This document shows positions 41,281 through 49,286 of a stretch of DNA of 64,000 nt, one piece after another. The stretch is from Leptospira interrogans. Lineage in GTDB: Bacteria > Spirochaetota > Leptospiria > Leptospirales > Leptospiraceae. Under the pieces are notes generated by a model, which worked only from the letters and a program-made list of their open reading frames with translations, was not told the DNA's origin and did no database searches. The position numbers were made by a program, and so were the translations under genes. The DNA is taken from assembly GCF_900156205.1 (NCBI RefSeq), contig NZ_FTNA01000004.1:62001-126000 (forward strand). The letters are read 5' to 3'. Each line of letters opens with the position of its first letter. Positions within the stretch are counted from its first letter, which is position 1.

Positions 41281-43391
41281 AATTTCCAAAATTCTCCGGA
41301 AAGATCGTATTTATCTCCGTTCATACCCAATTTAAATTCAGCTATACCAGGAGTTTTCTCCTGATCAATTCCTCCTAAATCAAAACTAAGATAACCCATT
41401 TGTTTTAACTGAATAATTGAATTCCATAATAAAAAATGGTTTGCTCTTAGCTTACGACCTAATTCTCCATTCCATCCTATAAGATAGGTGGCAGAGGATC
41501 CATGAATAGCAATACATATCCCAGCAACCGCCTCATTTCGATAAACTGCTCTCAAAATTAAAAAAGTATCCTTTTCATTTTGATTATTTTTTATCTGCAA
41601 TAACATGCTTTTCGAAATTCCAGAAAAATTTTTATTTGAAGTCAATTCGTCATATTTATCCAGCATCCAATAAAATAAAAAATCGTTTGAACCAATTTCT
41701 AAGGTTAACTCATTTTTTTCGGAATTGGTAAGCATATTTCGCCACTTCGAATCCAAATTTTGTCTTAGAAAATTTAAATCTTTTGTAAGATCAATAAATG
41801 CGGAAGTCCATGCAGAAGATTTACTCTCATAAAAACGCATTTTTTTCATTAAAACTAAAGACTTACCATCTAATACTAATTCCGGATTTAAAAGCAATAT
41901 AGAACCTTTTAACAAATTTCCAAATTTTGATAATTCATGAAATACTAACTCTTTGATATTTGAGTCTACCTTATTTAAAAAAAGAGGCCCTCTATTTATA
42001 CGATAAACTTTAAAAATTCCTAAAATAGACTTCTCTAATACTTGAACGATTGCAATTTTTTGGTTTTCGAATGTAAAAATACCACGACGAACCTTCCAAT
42101 CTTCACAATTTTCTTTACTTTCTCCATACACCCACGATTGCAAAAGATTAGAATTTTCTATTTTTCTGAATAATTCGCCCCATTCACCACGTGTAACGGA
42201 ATTCCATTCTACATTTAATTTCAAAAAGTCTTTTTTAATGTCTTGAGTAACTTTTTGATTTTTGATCATTGTACCAATTGATAAGTTTGAATGTATAGAT
42301 AAGAACAATCTTGAATTTCTTAACTCGATCGCATTCAAATGATACTGCACTTTATCATATATCTCGGGAGGAAGATCAGGCCATGTTGACACTGGAAATC
42401 CATCTTTTAATAGAGTTTTAAACATTAGTTCCGTTTTATCAATCATCCCATCAAAAGAATATTCTGCTAAATAAGGTGTCCAATTTTCTGACTCTCTTCT
42501 ATCCGTATAAAACTCATAACTATTTGATAAAACTTCATCCCAGACTTTTTGATTTCGAATCTTTCGTTTTGCTATATCATTCAATTGCAGAAGCAATCCA
42601 TTTAGCATTTTTTTTGCAATTAAGGAAACGAATGGATACGATGCAGTATTTGAGGATACGTCTTTTGAAAAAGATACATTAAGATTTCTGCGATTTTTAA
42701 ACCCCAACTTTTGAAGCAGACGTTTTAAAAGCCATTTTGCTCCGAGTAATTTTATATTACCGACTTCTTGATAATGGTTTTTCAAAACTTTATTGATTTG
42801 ATCTTCATTTCTTACATCCCAAAAGATATTTGAAGGACCAGAATTTCTAACAATTAAAATTGCCCCATCGGAAATGGGTAAATGTTTATGAGGACTATAT
42901 AATACGAAATCTCCTTTTTCACCAATCCCTTTTGTAGGTTTTAATACATGTGCAGCGTCTTCGACTAAAATTACATTTTTCTCTTTGCAAAATTCAAATG
43001 CGCGATTTGAATCACTTGGTTTTCCGAAATAATGAACTAATATGAAAACATCGATCGAATTACTTTTTAATAATTCTTTACAAGCTTTATAATCAGGTTC
43101 TCTGTTTCTTAAAATCGGATAAAATACGAACTTCACTCCCCAGGAACGCAATGGAAATAAAGAAGAATTACAAAAATAATCAGGTATCCAGAAAGTAATT
43201 TCCTTCTGATCAGAATGTATCTTTTTCCAAACGGCTATAACCAATAAAGACCAAGCAGACTTAGAAAACCATAAAGAAATATCTGAAGTAGAAGTTAGCC
43301 ATATTTTTGAAATAGACTTCTGATCTATATTCTTAAAAGATAAAATAGAAAATAAATTCTTCCAACTTGGTAGAGGCGCAAATAAGTGCAT
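41277..43391 (-). CDS. Fusion: DegT-like aminotransferase domain plus FemAB/GNAT-like domain
   Basis: A 704-residue protein. Residues about 30-360 resemble PLP-dependent DegT/DnrJ enzymes: FWIPDYFCNSSLFPLRSWGV, VFILVHYFGKPSDSNRAFEF, VILVEDAAHVLKPTKG, FVLYSPHKHLPISDGAILIV (Lys ~169 in the Schiff-base position). Residues about 390-700 look like a FemAB/acetyltransferase-6 type acyl- or aminoacyl-transferase: SNLLQSWVYGESKENCEDWK, VYRINRGPLFLNKVDS, VAGICIAIHGSSATYLIGWN, SFDLGGIDQEKTPGIAEFKL. It may install and then acylate an amine; that is inference. ATG at 43391 overlaps the deacetylase stop by one base (TAATG). A further-upstream TTG start is less likely. Confidence 0.75.
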   Translation of the reverse strand: MHLFAPLPSWKNLFSILSFKNIDQKSISKIWLTSTSDISLWFSKSAWSLLVIAVWKKIHSDQKEITFWIPDYFCNSSLFPLRSWGVKFVFYPILRNREPDYKACKELLKSNSIDVFILVHYFGKPSDSNRAFEFCKEKNVILVEDAAHVLKPTKGIGEKGDFVLYSPHKHLPISDGAILIVRNSGPSNIFWDVRNEDQINKVLKNHYQEVGNIKLLGAKWLLKRLLQKLGFKNRRNLNVSFSKDVSSNTASYPFVSLIAKKMLNGLLLQLNDIAKRKIRNQKVWDEVLSNSYEFYTDRRESENWTPYLAEYSFDGMIDKTELMFKTLLKDGFPVSTWPDLPPEIYDKVQYHLNAIELRNSRLFLSIHSNLSIGTMIKNQKVTQDIKKDFLKLNVEWNSVTRGEWGELFRKIENSNLLQSWVYGESKENCEDWKVRRGIFTFENQKIAIVQVLEKSILGIFKVYRINRGPLFLNKVDSNIKELVFHELSKFGNLLKGSILLLNPELVLDGKSLVLMKKMRFYESKSSAWTSAFIDLTKDLNFLRQNLDSKWRNMLTNSEKNELTLEIGSNDFLFYWMLDKYDELTSNKNFSGISKSMLLQIKNNQNEKDTFLILRAVYRNEAVAGICIAIHGSSATYLIGWNGELGRKLRANHFLLWNSIIQLKQMGYLSFDLGGIDQEKTPGIAEFKLGMNGDKYDLSGEFWKL

Positions 43392-44254
43392 TAAAACAAT
43401 CCCCAAGACTCATAAGTTCTTAACTTATTCTTATAAAGGATATCCGCCCCACCCTCCAAAATTGACCCTACCAAATGATCTGAATCAGTAGGCGAAATCG
43501 ATTCTCTACGAATTGCCCAATTAGAATTAGGAGAAATTTTATTATTTCCACGCAAGCCTGTGTGAATAAACTCATAATGCTTCCTTGCTACCGTCAAGGC
43601 ATCCTTGCTAAAACTGTCCAAGTCGCCAAAAGTATATGCAAAATGTTTAATATTTATTTCTAGTTTATCTTCCAATTTCTTTTTGGAAATTAGTATTTCG
43701 TCTTGAAGTCTATCAATCGAATCAATTTGTGAAAGTTTGGCATGTGTTTTTGTATGACCTCCTATAGAATGTCCCTTTTGCAATAATACCTCCAAATCTT
43801 TCCAACGCATAGGCATCCAAAAATCTGGAACCTGTTTTATACTCAAACTTGGATAAATATTATCTGATATAAATTTTTTTATTTGGGTATCCTGAATATC
43901 TACAAAATCTGAAATGATAAAAAATAAAGCTTTTATTCCTAAAGGTTCTAAAATTTCTTCCGCGACGATTTTATTGGAAAGGTAACCATCGTCAAAAGTC
44001 AGCAAAAGATTTCGACCCACAATTTCTTTTTTTCCACGAATCATTTCCTCAAAAATCTCAGTAGAAACAAATCTCCAATCTTTAGAAATTTTTTCTAACT
44101 GCGTGCGAAAACGAGAATGGTGTTCTTGAGGAATATCATGATATAATAAAACCCTTAACTCAGACCCATCCTTAATTTTTAAAGTACGTCCAAAAATATT
44201 AAATATTCTTAAAGGAATATGAGAACCTGCTAAAATTTTATGAAAAAAAGACAT
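43391..44254 (-). CDS. Polysaccharide deacetylase (NodB-like)
   Basis: A 287-residue CE4-type protein. Seen: LRVLLYHDIPQEHHSRFRTQ, NLLLTFDDGYLSNKIVAEEI (T-F-D-D-G metal motif), LGIKALFFIISDFVD, MRWKDLEVLLQKGHSIGGHT, KTHAKLSQIDS (H-T-K-T-H) and IKHFAYTFGDLDSFSKDALT. CE4 enzymes remove acetyl or formyl groups from N-acylated sugars or polyprenyl-linked sugars. Its stop overlaps the start of the aminotransferase-FemAB fusion by one base, so both probably tailor the same amino-sugar. ATG at 44254, eleven bases after the truncated methyltransferase gene. Confidence 0.85.
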   Translation of the reverse strand: MSFFHKILAGSHIPLRIFNIFGRTLKIKDGSELRVLLYHDIPQEHHSRFRTQLEKISKDWRFVSTEIFEEMIRGKKEIVGRNLLLTFDDGYLSNKIVAEEILEPLGIKALFFIISDFVDIQDTQIKKFISDNIYPSLSIKQVPDFWMPMRWKDLEVLLQKGHSIGGHTKTHAKLSQIDSIDRLQDEILISKKKLEDKLEINIKHFAYTFGDLDSFSKDALTVARKHYEFIHTGLRGNNKISPNSNWAIRRESISPTDSDHLVGSILEGGADILYKNKLRTYESWGLF

Positions 44255-44264
44255 TCAATTAAAA

Positions 44265-45084
44265 CTATCTACAAATCGCCGCAAAATTTTTCTGGCGAGC
44301 TAAAAGTGTATTTAAACCATATATTTTAGAATAATAATAATCTAAGATTCCCAAAAAATTATTTTTTCTACCGCTAAAGGTTAACCTAAGATCAGGATGA
44401 AAAAAACATTCCGAATAACTTTCTACTACGTTTTTCCTACCATAGAAATCTACTAGGATTTCTTTTTGAGCAATGTTAGCTCTATTCAAAAAAAAGCTCT
44501 CTTCCACTTTTCCTTCACCGTGAAACTTCTTCCCGAGTAGGAAATAAATAATATGATTCATAGGAGTTTTATTTAAAGAATAATTAATGAACGTTCCTTC
44601 TGGTTTTAACACTCTAAAAGCTTCACTACACACCTTTTTAAAGTCCGGAATATGTTGAAACGTCTGAACAGTCAAAAATCTGGTCCTGAAACGGTAATGA
44701 AGTTACATCAGCGTGTACAAGATAAACATGTGTCCCAATAAAATCCCTAAAAACTTTTGCGCATGATTTAAATTTTCTCTCAGGAAACTACCACGATTAC
44801 CTTCACATCCGGTCTTTCCATTGGAATATTTCTCCAATGCCAACCCCAATATCCAAAATAATGCCGTTAGGCTTTATTTTAAAAAAAATCTTTTTACTTC
44901 TCGATCCATCACTAGAATTGAATGATTTTTAGATATTACTTCAAGATAATTCGAATATTCCCTGGAAGCGACCTCGCTTCTCATTTTTAATTCAACTTCT
45001 TGTTCAAAAAAAGGAATTTCAGCCGAGTAAATTCCCGCCTTTAGATAAACTCAAAAAATCTAATATACTTTTTATTTTTTCCAT
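44265..45084 (-). pseudogene. Broken class I SAM methyltransferase
   Basis: Minus-strand frames from an ATG at 45084 read MEKIKSILDFL and then break repeatedly. In different frames one can read KPNGIILDIGVGIG (SAM motif I), ERKF/ENLNHAQK-like sequence, GTHVYLVHADVTSLPFQDQI (motif II-III region) and finally an open frame from 44675 to 44265, starting MTVQTFQHIPDFKKVCSEAF and RVLKPEGTFINYSLNKTP. Together these are the parts of one Methyltransf_11-type enzyme with at least three disruptions. The 136-codon C-terminal frame is unlikely to act alone, since it lacks the SAM-binding glycine loop. Confidence 0.8.
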
Positions 45085-45102
45085 GATAAAGAAACATACA
45101 AT

Positions 45103-45999
45103 TTAAAATTTGTGATTTAATTTAAAGATAAATAAAGACAAAAAAGTAAAAGGGGCTTTAAACAAAAATTTAACAATTAAAAAAATAGAAGATACTACTC
45201 TTTTTTCTCGTAGATAAACGATTGCTTTGTCAAATGCCAGTTTTACCTGAAACTTCTTCCAAAGCTTATTTTTATTTTTTTCAAACTCTTGAATATGAAA
45301 TACATGATATCTAACTAAATTTTCTAGATGATTTAAATGTCTTTCCAATGCAGCAGATTGATTAGAATTATGAATCGTATATTCGCCTAAAACCTCGGGA
45401 ATAAACAAAAACCTAGCATTTTCTTTAGCTAATCGAAGCCAAAAATCATAATCCTCGACTGTAACAAATTCTTGATTTTCATTAAATAATAATTCTTTTT
45501 CTTTTAAGAATTTCTTTCTGACAGTAGTTGCTGACGTAGATAATCTGTTTCCATAAAACAGCATTTTACGATAAAAATCATCTTCAAAAGGTCCATAATT
45601 TAAAGTTATTTTTTTCTTTTGATTAAGATGAACCATATATTCGTCGTTACAAAGTACATCGATTTGATTTTCCAACTTTTGAATTTCGAAAACAACTCGT
45701 TCCAACTTATTCGGAAACCATAAGTCGTCTGAATCTAAAAAAGAAATCCAATCACCCTTGGCTTCTTTAATTCCTAGGTTTCTAGAAACAGAGATCACAC
45801 CATTGTTTTTTATTTTTGTTAAACGAACTTTAGAATTCCCAAAAGATGAAACTACTTCATCCGTATTATCATTCGAATGATTATCGATTACGATAGCTTC
45901 CCAATTCAAATACGTTTGATTTATAACCGATGCTAAAGATAGCTTCAAAAAATCTGAGTGGTTGTAAGTAGGGATAACGACGGAAACAAGCGGATTCAT
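45103..45999 (-). CDS. GT2 glycosyltransferase
   Basis: A 298-residue GT2 enzyme: VSVVIPTYNHSDFLKLSLAS, NWEAIVIDNHSNDNTDEVVS, KNNGVISVSRNLGIKEAKGD, WISFLDSDDLWFPNKLERVV (DSDD as DxD motif), FVTVEDYDFWLRLAKENARF, LGEYTIHNSNQSAALERHLN. Lysine-rich C-terminus with hydrophobic residues that may bind the membrane. ATG at 45999, seven bases after the SDR gene; it closes the run of genes that begins with the HpcH-type aldolase at 56746. A reasonable guess is that it uses the CDP-sugar made by the four genes before it, but nothing proves this. Confidence 0.85.
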   Translation of the reverse strand: MNPLVSVVIPTYNHSDFLKLSLASVINQTYLNWEAIVIDNHSNDNTDEVVSSFGNSKVRLTKIKNNGVISVSRNLGIKEAKGDWISFLDSDDLWFPNKLERVVFEIQKLENQIDVLCNDEYMVHLNQKKKITLNYGPFEDDFYRKMLFYGNRLSTSATTVRKKFLKEKELLFNENQEFVTVEDYDFWLRLAKENARFLFIPEVLGEYTIHNSNQSAALERHLNHLENLVRYHVFHIQEFEKNKNKLWKKFQVKLAFDKAIVYLREKRVVSSIFLIVKFLFKAPFTFLSLFIFKLNHKF

Positions 46000-46006
46000 A
46001 AAATAT

Positions 46007-46960
46007 CTAACCTTTAAAGTGCAAATTACAAAAAGTTAATAGATCATCAATTTCAGACAAAAATGAATTCGAATAATGAAATCCAGTCGAAAGAAGTTTT
46101 GTTACGTTGTAATTAAAATCCATCGATATTTCATTTCTATCCGGCTCAACCCTTTCCAGTTCAGGTAAAAATCCAAGAGTTTGCTTGCAACGTTCTCTTA
46201 CTAAATTTGCCATCTCCCAAACGCTCAAAGACATACAACCACCAACATTGTATGTATCATTTTTATAATTCGATTTTATTCTCAAAAGATGTTCAACCGC
46301 TTTACATACATCCCGAATAGTAATAAAATCTCTTCGTTGCATTCCAGATGTCTTGAGGATCATTTTTCGTGTTGTAACTGCCTGTTTACAAAGATCGTTT
46401 ACAAGGAGCATCCAGCAATTGACCTTCGAATTTACCGGAGCACCAAAAGCATTTGATAATCGAAGATTAACGCCGAAAATCTTTCCTAAAACTGCGCGAT
46501 CACTAACTTCCCTCTCTCCTGCTAAATTACTCTGAGCGTAAGGATGTTCGTTTGTAAGAGGAGAAGCCTCGGAAACATTTCCTACCAAAGGATTTCCATA
46601 TACATGAGCTGTTGAAAAATAGATGAACTTAAAGGAATGATTCTTAATGGCCGCATCCATCAGACGTCCGGTAACATGCCCGTTAAATTCAAAAGCTTTT
46701 TGTGGATCTTTTGTCGCATCTTGCGCGTTCATTCCAGCACAATGAATGACGTATTCCACATTTTCACAGGCTGCCTCCATAGAAGCCTGAGAATTCCAAT
46801 CAATTAAAATTACTTTTCCAAATCGAATATAATCCGGCAGCTCAAAGTTTTTAGTAGTCCCTAAAATTAATTCGTATTCGTTTAATTGCCCGAAATATTG
46901 CGCAATTCTTCCACCTAAAAACCCGAAAGAGCCAGTGATTAATATCCTCTTAAGAATCAC
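46007..46960 (-). CDS. NAD-dependent epimerase/reductase of the SDR family (CDP-sugar branch)
   Basis: An extended SDR of about 317 residues: RILITGSFGFLGGRIAQYFG, VEYVIHCAGMNAQDATKDPQ, FIYFSTAHVYGNPLVGNVSE, HPYAQSNLAGEREVSDRAVL (YxxxN instead of the usual YxxxK), NLRLSNAFGAPVNSKVNCWM, RRDFITIRDVCKAVEHLLRI and YNVGGCMSLSVWEMANLVRE. It probably reduces or epimerises C4 of a CDP-4-keto-6-deoxyhexose. I placed the start at GTG 46960, which overlaps the previous TAG by one base; a TTG at 46969 is the alternative. If the Y-x-x-x-K lysine is truly replaced by Asn, activity may differ. Confidence 0.75.
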   Translation of the reverse strand: MILKRILITGSFGFLGGRIAQYFGQLNEYELILGTTKNFELPDYIRFGKVILIDWNSQASMEAACENVEYVIHCAGMNAQDATKDPQKAFEFNGHVTGRLMDAAIKNHSFKFIYFSTAHVYGNPLVGNVSEASPLTNEHPYAQSNLAGEREVSDRAVLGKIFGVNLRLSNAFGAPVNSKVNCWMLLVNDLCKQAVTTRKMILKTSGMQRRDFITIRDVCKAVEHLLRIKSNYKNDTYNVGGCMSLSVWEMANLVRERCKQTLGFLPELERVEPDRNEISMDFNYNVTKLLSTGFHYSNSFLSEIDDLLTFCNLHFKG

Positions 46961-47412
46961 TAGCCCCAAGTAAATGGAATGAATGAACCATGTTCTGGCA
47001 AACGCTCAGCTTCGGATGGATCATGAGGTATGTCGGTAAAATTTGCAATGAGCGCTTTTTCCTTAGAAATACAGGTAAAACCGTACCAAATTTGAGGAGG
47101 GATTTTAACTCTTTGATAATTTTCTGGCCTTCCTAAAATGATTTCCTGAATTTTTCCCTTTGTTTTTGAATTTTCTCTAGGATCAAAAAGTATCAATTTG
47201 ATCCTACCAGAGGGAACCGTAAAATTTTGCGTTTGTTTTTTATGAAACTTCCAGGCCTTTACAGCACGAGGATTAATCTCCGAAAAATAACATTCTCCGA
47301 ATCCATTGTATTCGGGATCATCGATACGAATCATATGTAGTACGGATCCTCTTGGATCGAATATTTCTTTCAACGAAGTAATTACTACGCCTTCTAAAAG
47401 AACTTTGTTCAT
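46960..47412 (-). CDS. RfbC-like 3,5-epimerase (cupin) of the CDP-sugar branch
   Basis: A 150-residue cupin related to RmlC but shorter: SLKEIFDPRGSVLHMIRIDD, FGECYFSEINPRAVKAWKFH, KKQTQNFTVPSGRIKLILFD, IILGRPENYQRVKIPPQIWY, GFTCISKEKALIANFTDIPH. W-K-x-H-K-K-Q replaces the L-R-G-M-H motif of RmlC, suggesting a different sugar nucleotide. It lies two bases after rfbG, and an SDR follows, so a C3 and/or C5 epimerisation of CDP-4-keto-6-deoxyglucose is likely. ATG at 47412 chosen because a TTG five codons upstream lies inside rfbG. Confidence 0.75.
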   Translation of the reverse strand: MNKVLLEGVVITSLKEIFDPRGSVLHMIRIDDPEYNGFGECYFSEINPRAVKAWKFHKKQTQNFTVPSGRIKLILFDPRENSKTKGKIQEIILGRPENYQRVKIPPQIWYGFTCISKEKALIANFTDIPHDPSEAERLPEHGSFIPFTWG

Positions 47413-47414
47413 TG

Positions 47415-48506
47415 TTATTGAGTCCAAATGTAATTCTTTTTTGAAGCTAGTTCACAATAAATACGAATTTGAGAAAGAGTGAAATCATAAACGTTTTCTT
47501 TTTTTTCAATCCAATTTCTATACCAATTAACCGTAAAGTCAACCGTCTCGGAAAAACCTAAAACGGGCTTCCATTTTAAATGATATAAAGCTTTGTCACA
47601 AGAAAGTTTGAGAAGATTGGCTTCCCTACCTCCACCTTCATATCCTTTTGGAATTTCCCATTGAACCCCAGGCCATCTTTCAGCTATTGCATTTAATAAT
47701 TCCAAAACAGTTTGATTAACACTTGCATCTGGACCGAAGTTAAATGCCTCTCCGACCAATCCTTCTTGACCAATGTATAATTTTTCACCTAATAATAAAT
47801 AGCCGCTCAAAGGTTCTAATACATGCTGCCAAGGACGAGTCGCTAAAGGACTGCGAATCGTAACAGATTCGTTACCACCCCAAGCCCGAATACAATCCGG
47901 AACAATTCTATCTGCAGCCCAATCTCCGCCACCGATCACGTTACCAGCTCTTGTAATTGCAATTTTTGTTTTTGTATCTTTTAGAAAAGAATAATAATAG
48001 GATTGTGCAATTAAATCCGCACAACTTTTAGAACTGCTGTAAGGATCGTGACCACCTAAAACATCTGTCTCACGATAACCCCAACACCACTCGTCATTTC
48101 TGTATGCTTTATCACTAGTAATCAAAATCGTGGCTTCTACAAACGATTTAGTACGGATAACATCCAGTAAATTGATCATCCCCATAATGTTGATTTCAAA
48201 AGTAGCAACCGGATCTTGGTAAGATTTTCTTACTAATGCTTGTGCAGCCATATGAAAAATAACTTGAGGTTTAAATTCATCTATTGCTTGAGAAAGCGAA
48301 GCTCGATCCCGAATGTCTCCTCGATAATCTTTAATCTTCTTATCTAAATTGAGCAATTCAAAATGGTTCGGCGACGTTGGAAGTCCAAGTGAAAATCCTG
48401 CTACTTCCGCACCTAAAGACTGTAACCAAATAACTAACCAAGACCCTTTGAAACCGGTATGTCCAGTGACCAGAACCTTTTTATTTTTATAGATATTTTG
48501 AAACAT
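47415..48506 (-). CDS. rfbG: CDP-glucose 4,6-dehydratase
   Basis: A 363-residue extended SDR: KKVLVTGHTGFKGSWLVIWL (the G-H-T-G-F-K-G start is diagnostic for CDP-glucose 4,6-dehydratase), VIFHMAAQALVRKSYQDPVA, TFEINIMGMINLLDVIRTKS, ITSDKAYRNDEWCWGYRETD (catalytic T-S-D-K), HDPYSSSKSCADLIAQSYYY (YxxxK), TRAGNVIGGGDWAADRIVPD, TRPWQHVLEPLSGYL. It converts CDP-glucose to CDP-4-keto-6-deoxyglucose. ATG at 48506, two bases after rfbF. The usual abequose/paratose partners (DdhC-type dehydrase) do not follow; an RfbC-like cupin and an SDR do. Confidence 0.95.
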   Translation of the reverse strand: MFQNIYKNKKVLVTGHTGFKGSWLVIWLQSLGAEVAGFSLGLPTSPNHFELLNLDKKIKDYRGDIRDRASLSQAIDEFKPQVIFHMAAQALVRKSYQDPVATFEINIMGMINLLDVIRTKSFVEATILITSDKAYRNDEWCWGYRETDVLGGHDPYSSSKSCADLIAQSYYYSFLKDTKTKIAITRAGNVIGGGDWAADRIVPDCIRAWGGNESVTIRSPLATRPWQHVLEPLSGYLLLGEKLYIGQEGLVGEAFNFGPDASVNQTVLELLNAIAERWPGVQWEIPKGYEGGGREANLLKLSCDKALYHLKWKPVLGFSETVDFTVNWYRNWIEKKENVYDFTLSQIRIYCELASKKNYIWTQ

Positions 48507-48508
48507 AC

Positions 48509-49276
48509 TTAATTAAATTTCCAAGGCGCTTTATTTTGGTTCCAGAGTTCTTCCAAAGTATGTTTATCTCGAAGAGTATCCATACACTGCCAATACCCGG
48601 CGTGATGAAACGCCATCAATTGACCAGCCTTTGCAAGAGTTTCTAAAGGAGACCGTTCTAACATCGTAGATTCGTCTTGGATGTAATTTAGAACTTCCGG
48701 TTCAAAAACAAAAAAGCCTCCATTAATCCAACCTTCTTCAGCTTGCGGTTTTTCTTGGAACTGAATAACTTGATCTCCAGAAATAGATAACTCTCCAAAT
48801 CGAACCGGAGGACGAACCGCAGTTACAGTCGCCAGTTTTCCGTGAGATTTGTGAAAACTTACGAGTTTCTTTATATCAACATTCGCAACACCATCTCCAT
48901 AGGTGACCATGAAAGTTTCTTTTGAAAGCTGGTCTTTGAGTCGTAACAACCTTCCCCCCGTCATAGTTAAAGCGCCAGTATCCACTAAATCAACTTCCCA
49001 ATCTTCCGCTGTCGGATTAGAATATTCTATAATACCGGATTTTAGACTTACAGTGAGGTCGCTCATTCTCGCGTGGTAGTTTAAAAAGTAATCTTTGATC
49101 ACTTCTCCTTTATAACCCAAAGCTAAAAGAAACTTTCCGAATCCATGATATTCATAAATTTTCATAATATGCCATAGTATTGGCTTCCCGGCAATTTCCA
49201 CCATCGGCTTCGGTTTCACCGTAGTCTCCTCGCTCAAACGAGTTCCTAGTCCTCCACAGAGTATTACAGTTTTCAT
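48509..49276 (-). CDS. rfbF: Glucose-1-phosphate cytidylyltransferase
   Basis: A 255-residue nucleotidyltransferase of standard RfbF/DdhA length: MKTVILCGGLGTRLSEETTV, KPKPMVEIAGKPILWHIMKI, YEYHGFGKFLLALGYKGEVI, TYGDGVANVDIKKLVSFHKS, TVTAVRPPVRFGELSISGDQ, FQEKPQAEEGWINGGFFVFE. It makes CDP-glucose from CTP and glucose-1-phosphate. ATG at 49276; rfbG follows after two bases, giving a coupled pair. The CDP-sugar route uses the same precursor pool as RfbA. Confidence 0.95.
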   Translation of the reverse strand: MKTVILCGGLGTRLSEETTVKPKPMVEIAGKPILWHIMKIYEYHGFGKFLLALGYKGEVIKDYFLNYHARMSDLTVSLKSGIIEYSNPTAEDWEVDLVDTGALTMTGGRLLRLKDQLSKETFMVTYGDGVANVDIKKLVSFHKSHGKLATVTAVRPPVRFGELSISGDQVIQFQEKPQAEEGWINGGFFVFEPEVLNYIQDESTMLERSPLETLAKAGQLMAFHHAGYWQCMDTLRDKHTLEELWNQNKAPWKFN

Positions 49277-49286
49277 TTTTCCGACC

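Noticed and set aside
44265..44675. 136-residue methyltransferase as an intact gene
   Set aside because: It lacks the SAM-binding loop; the missing N-terminal half is readable in broken frames just upstream.
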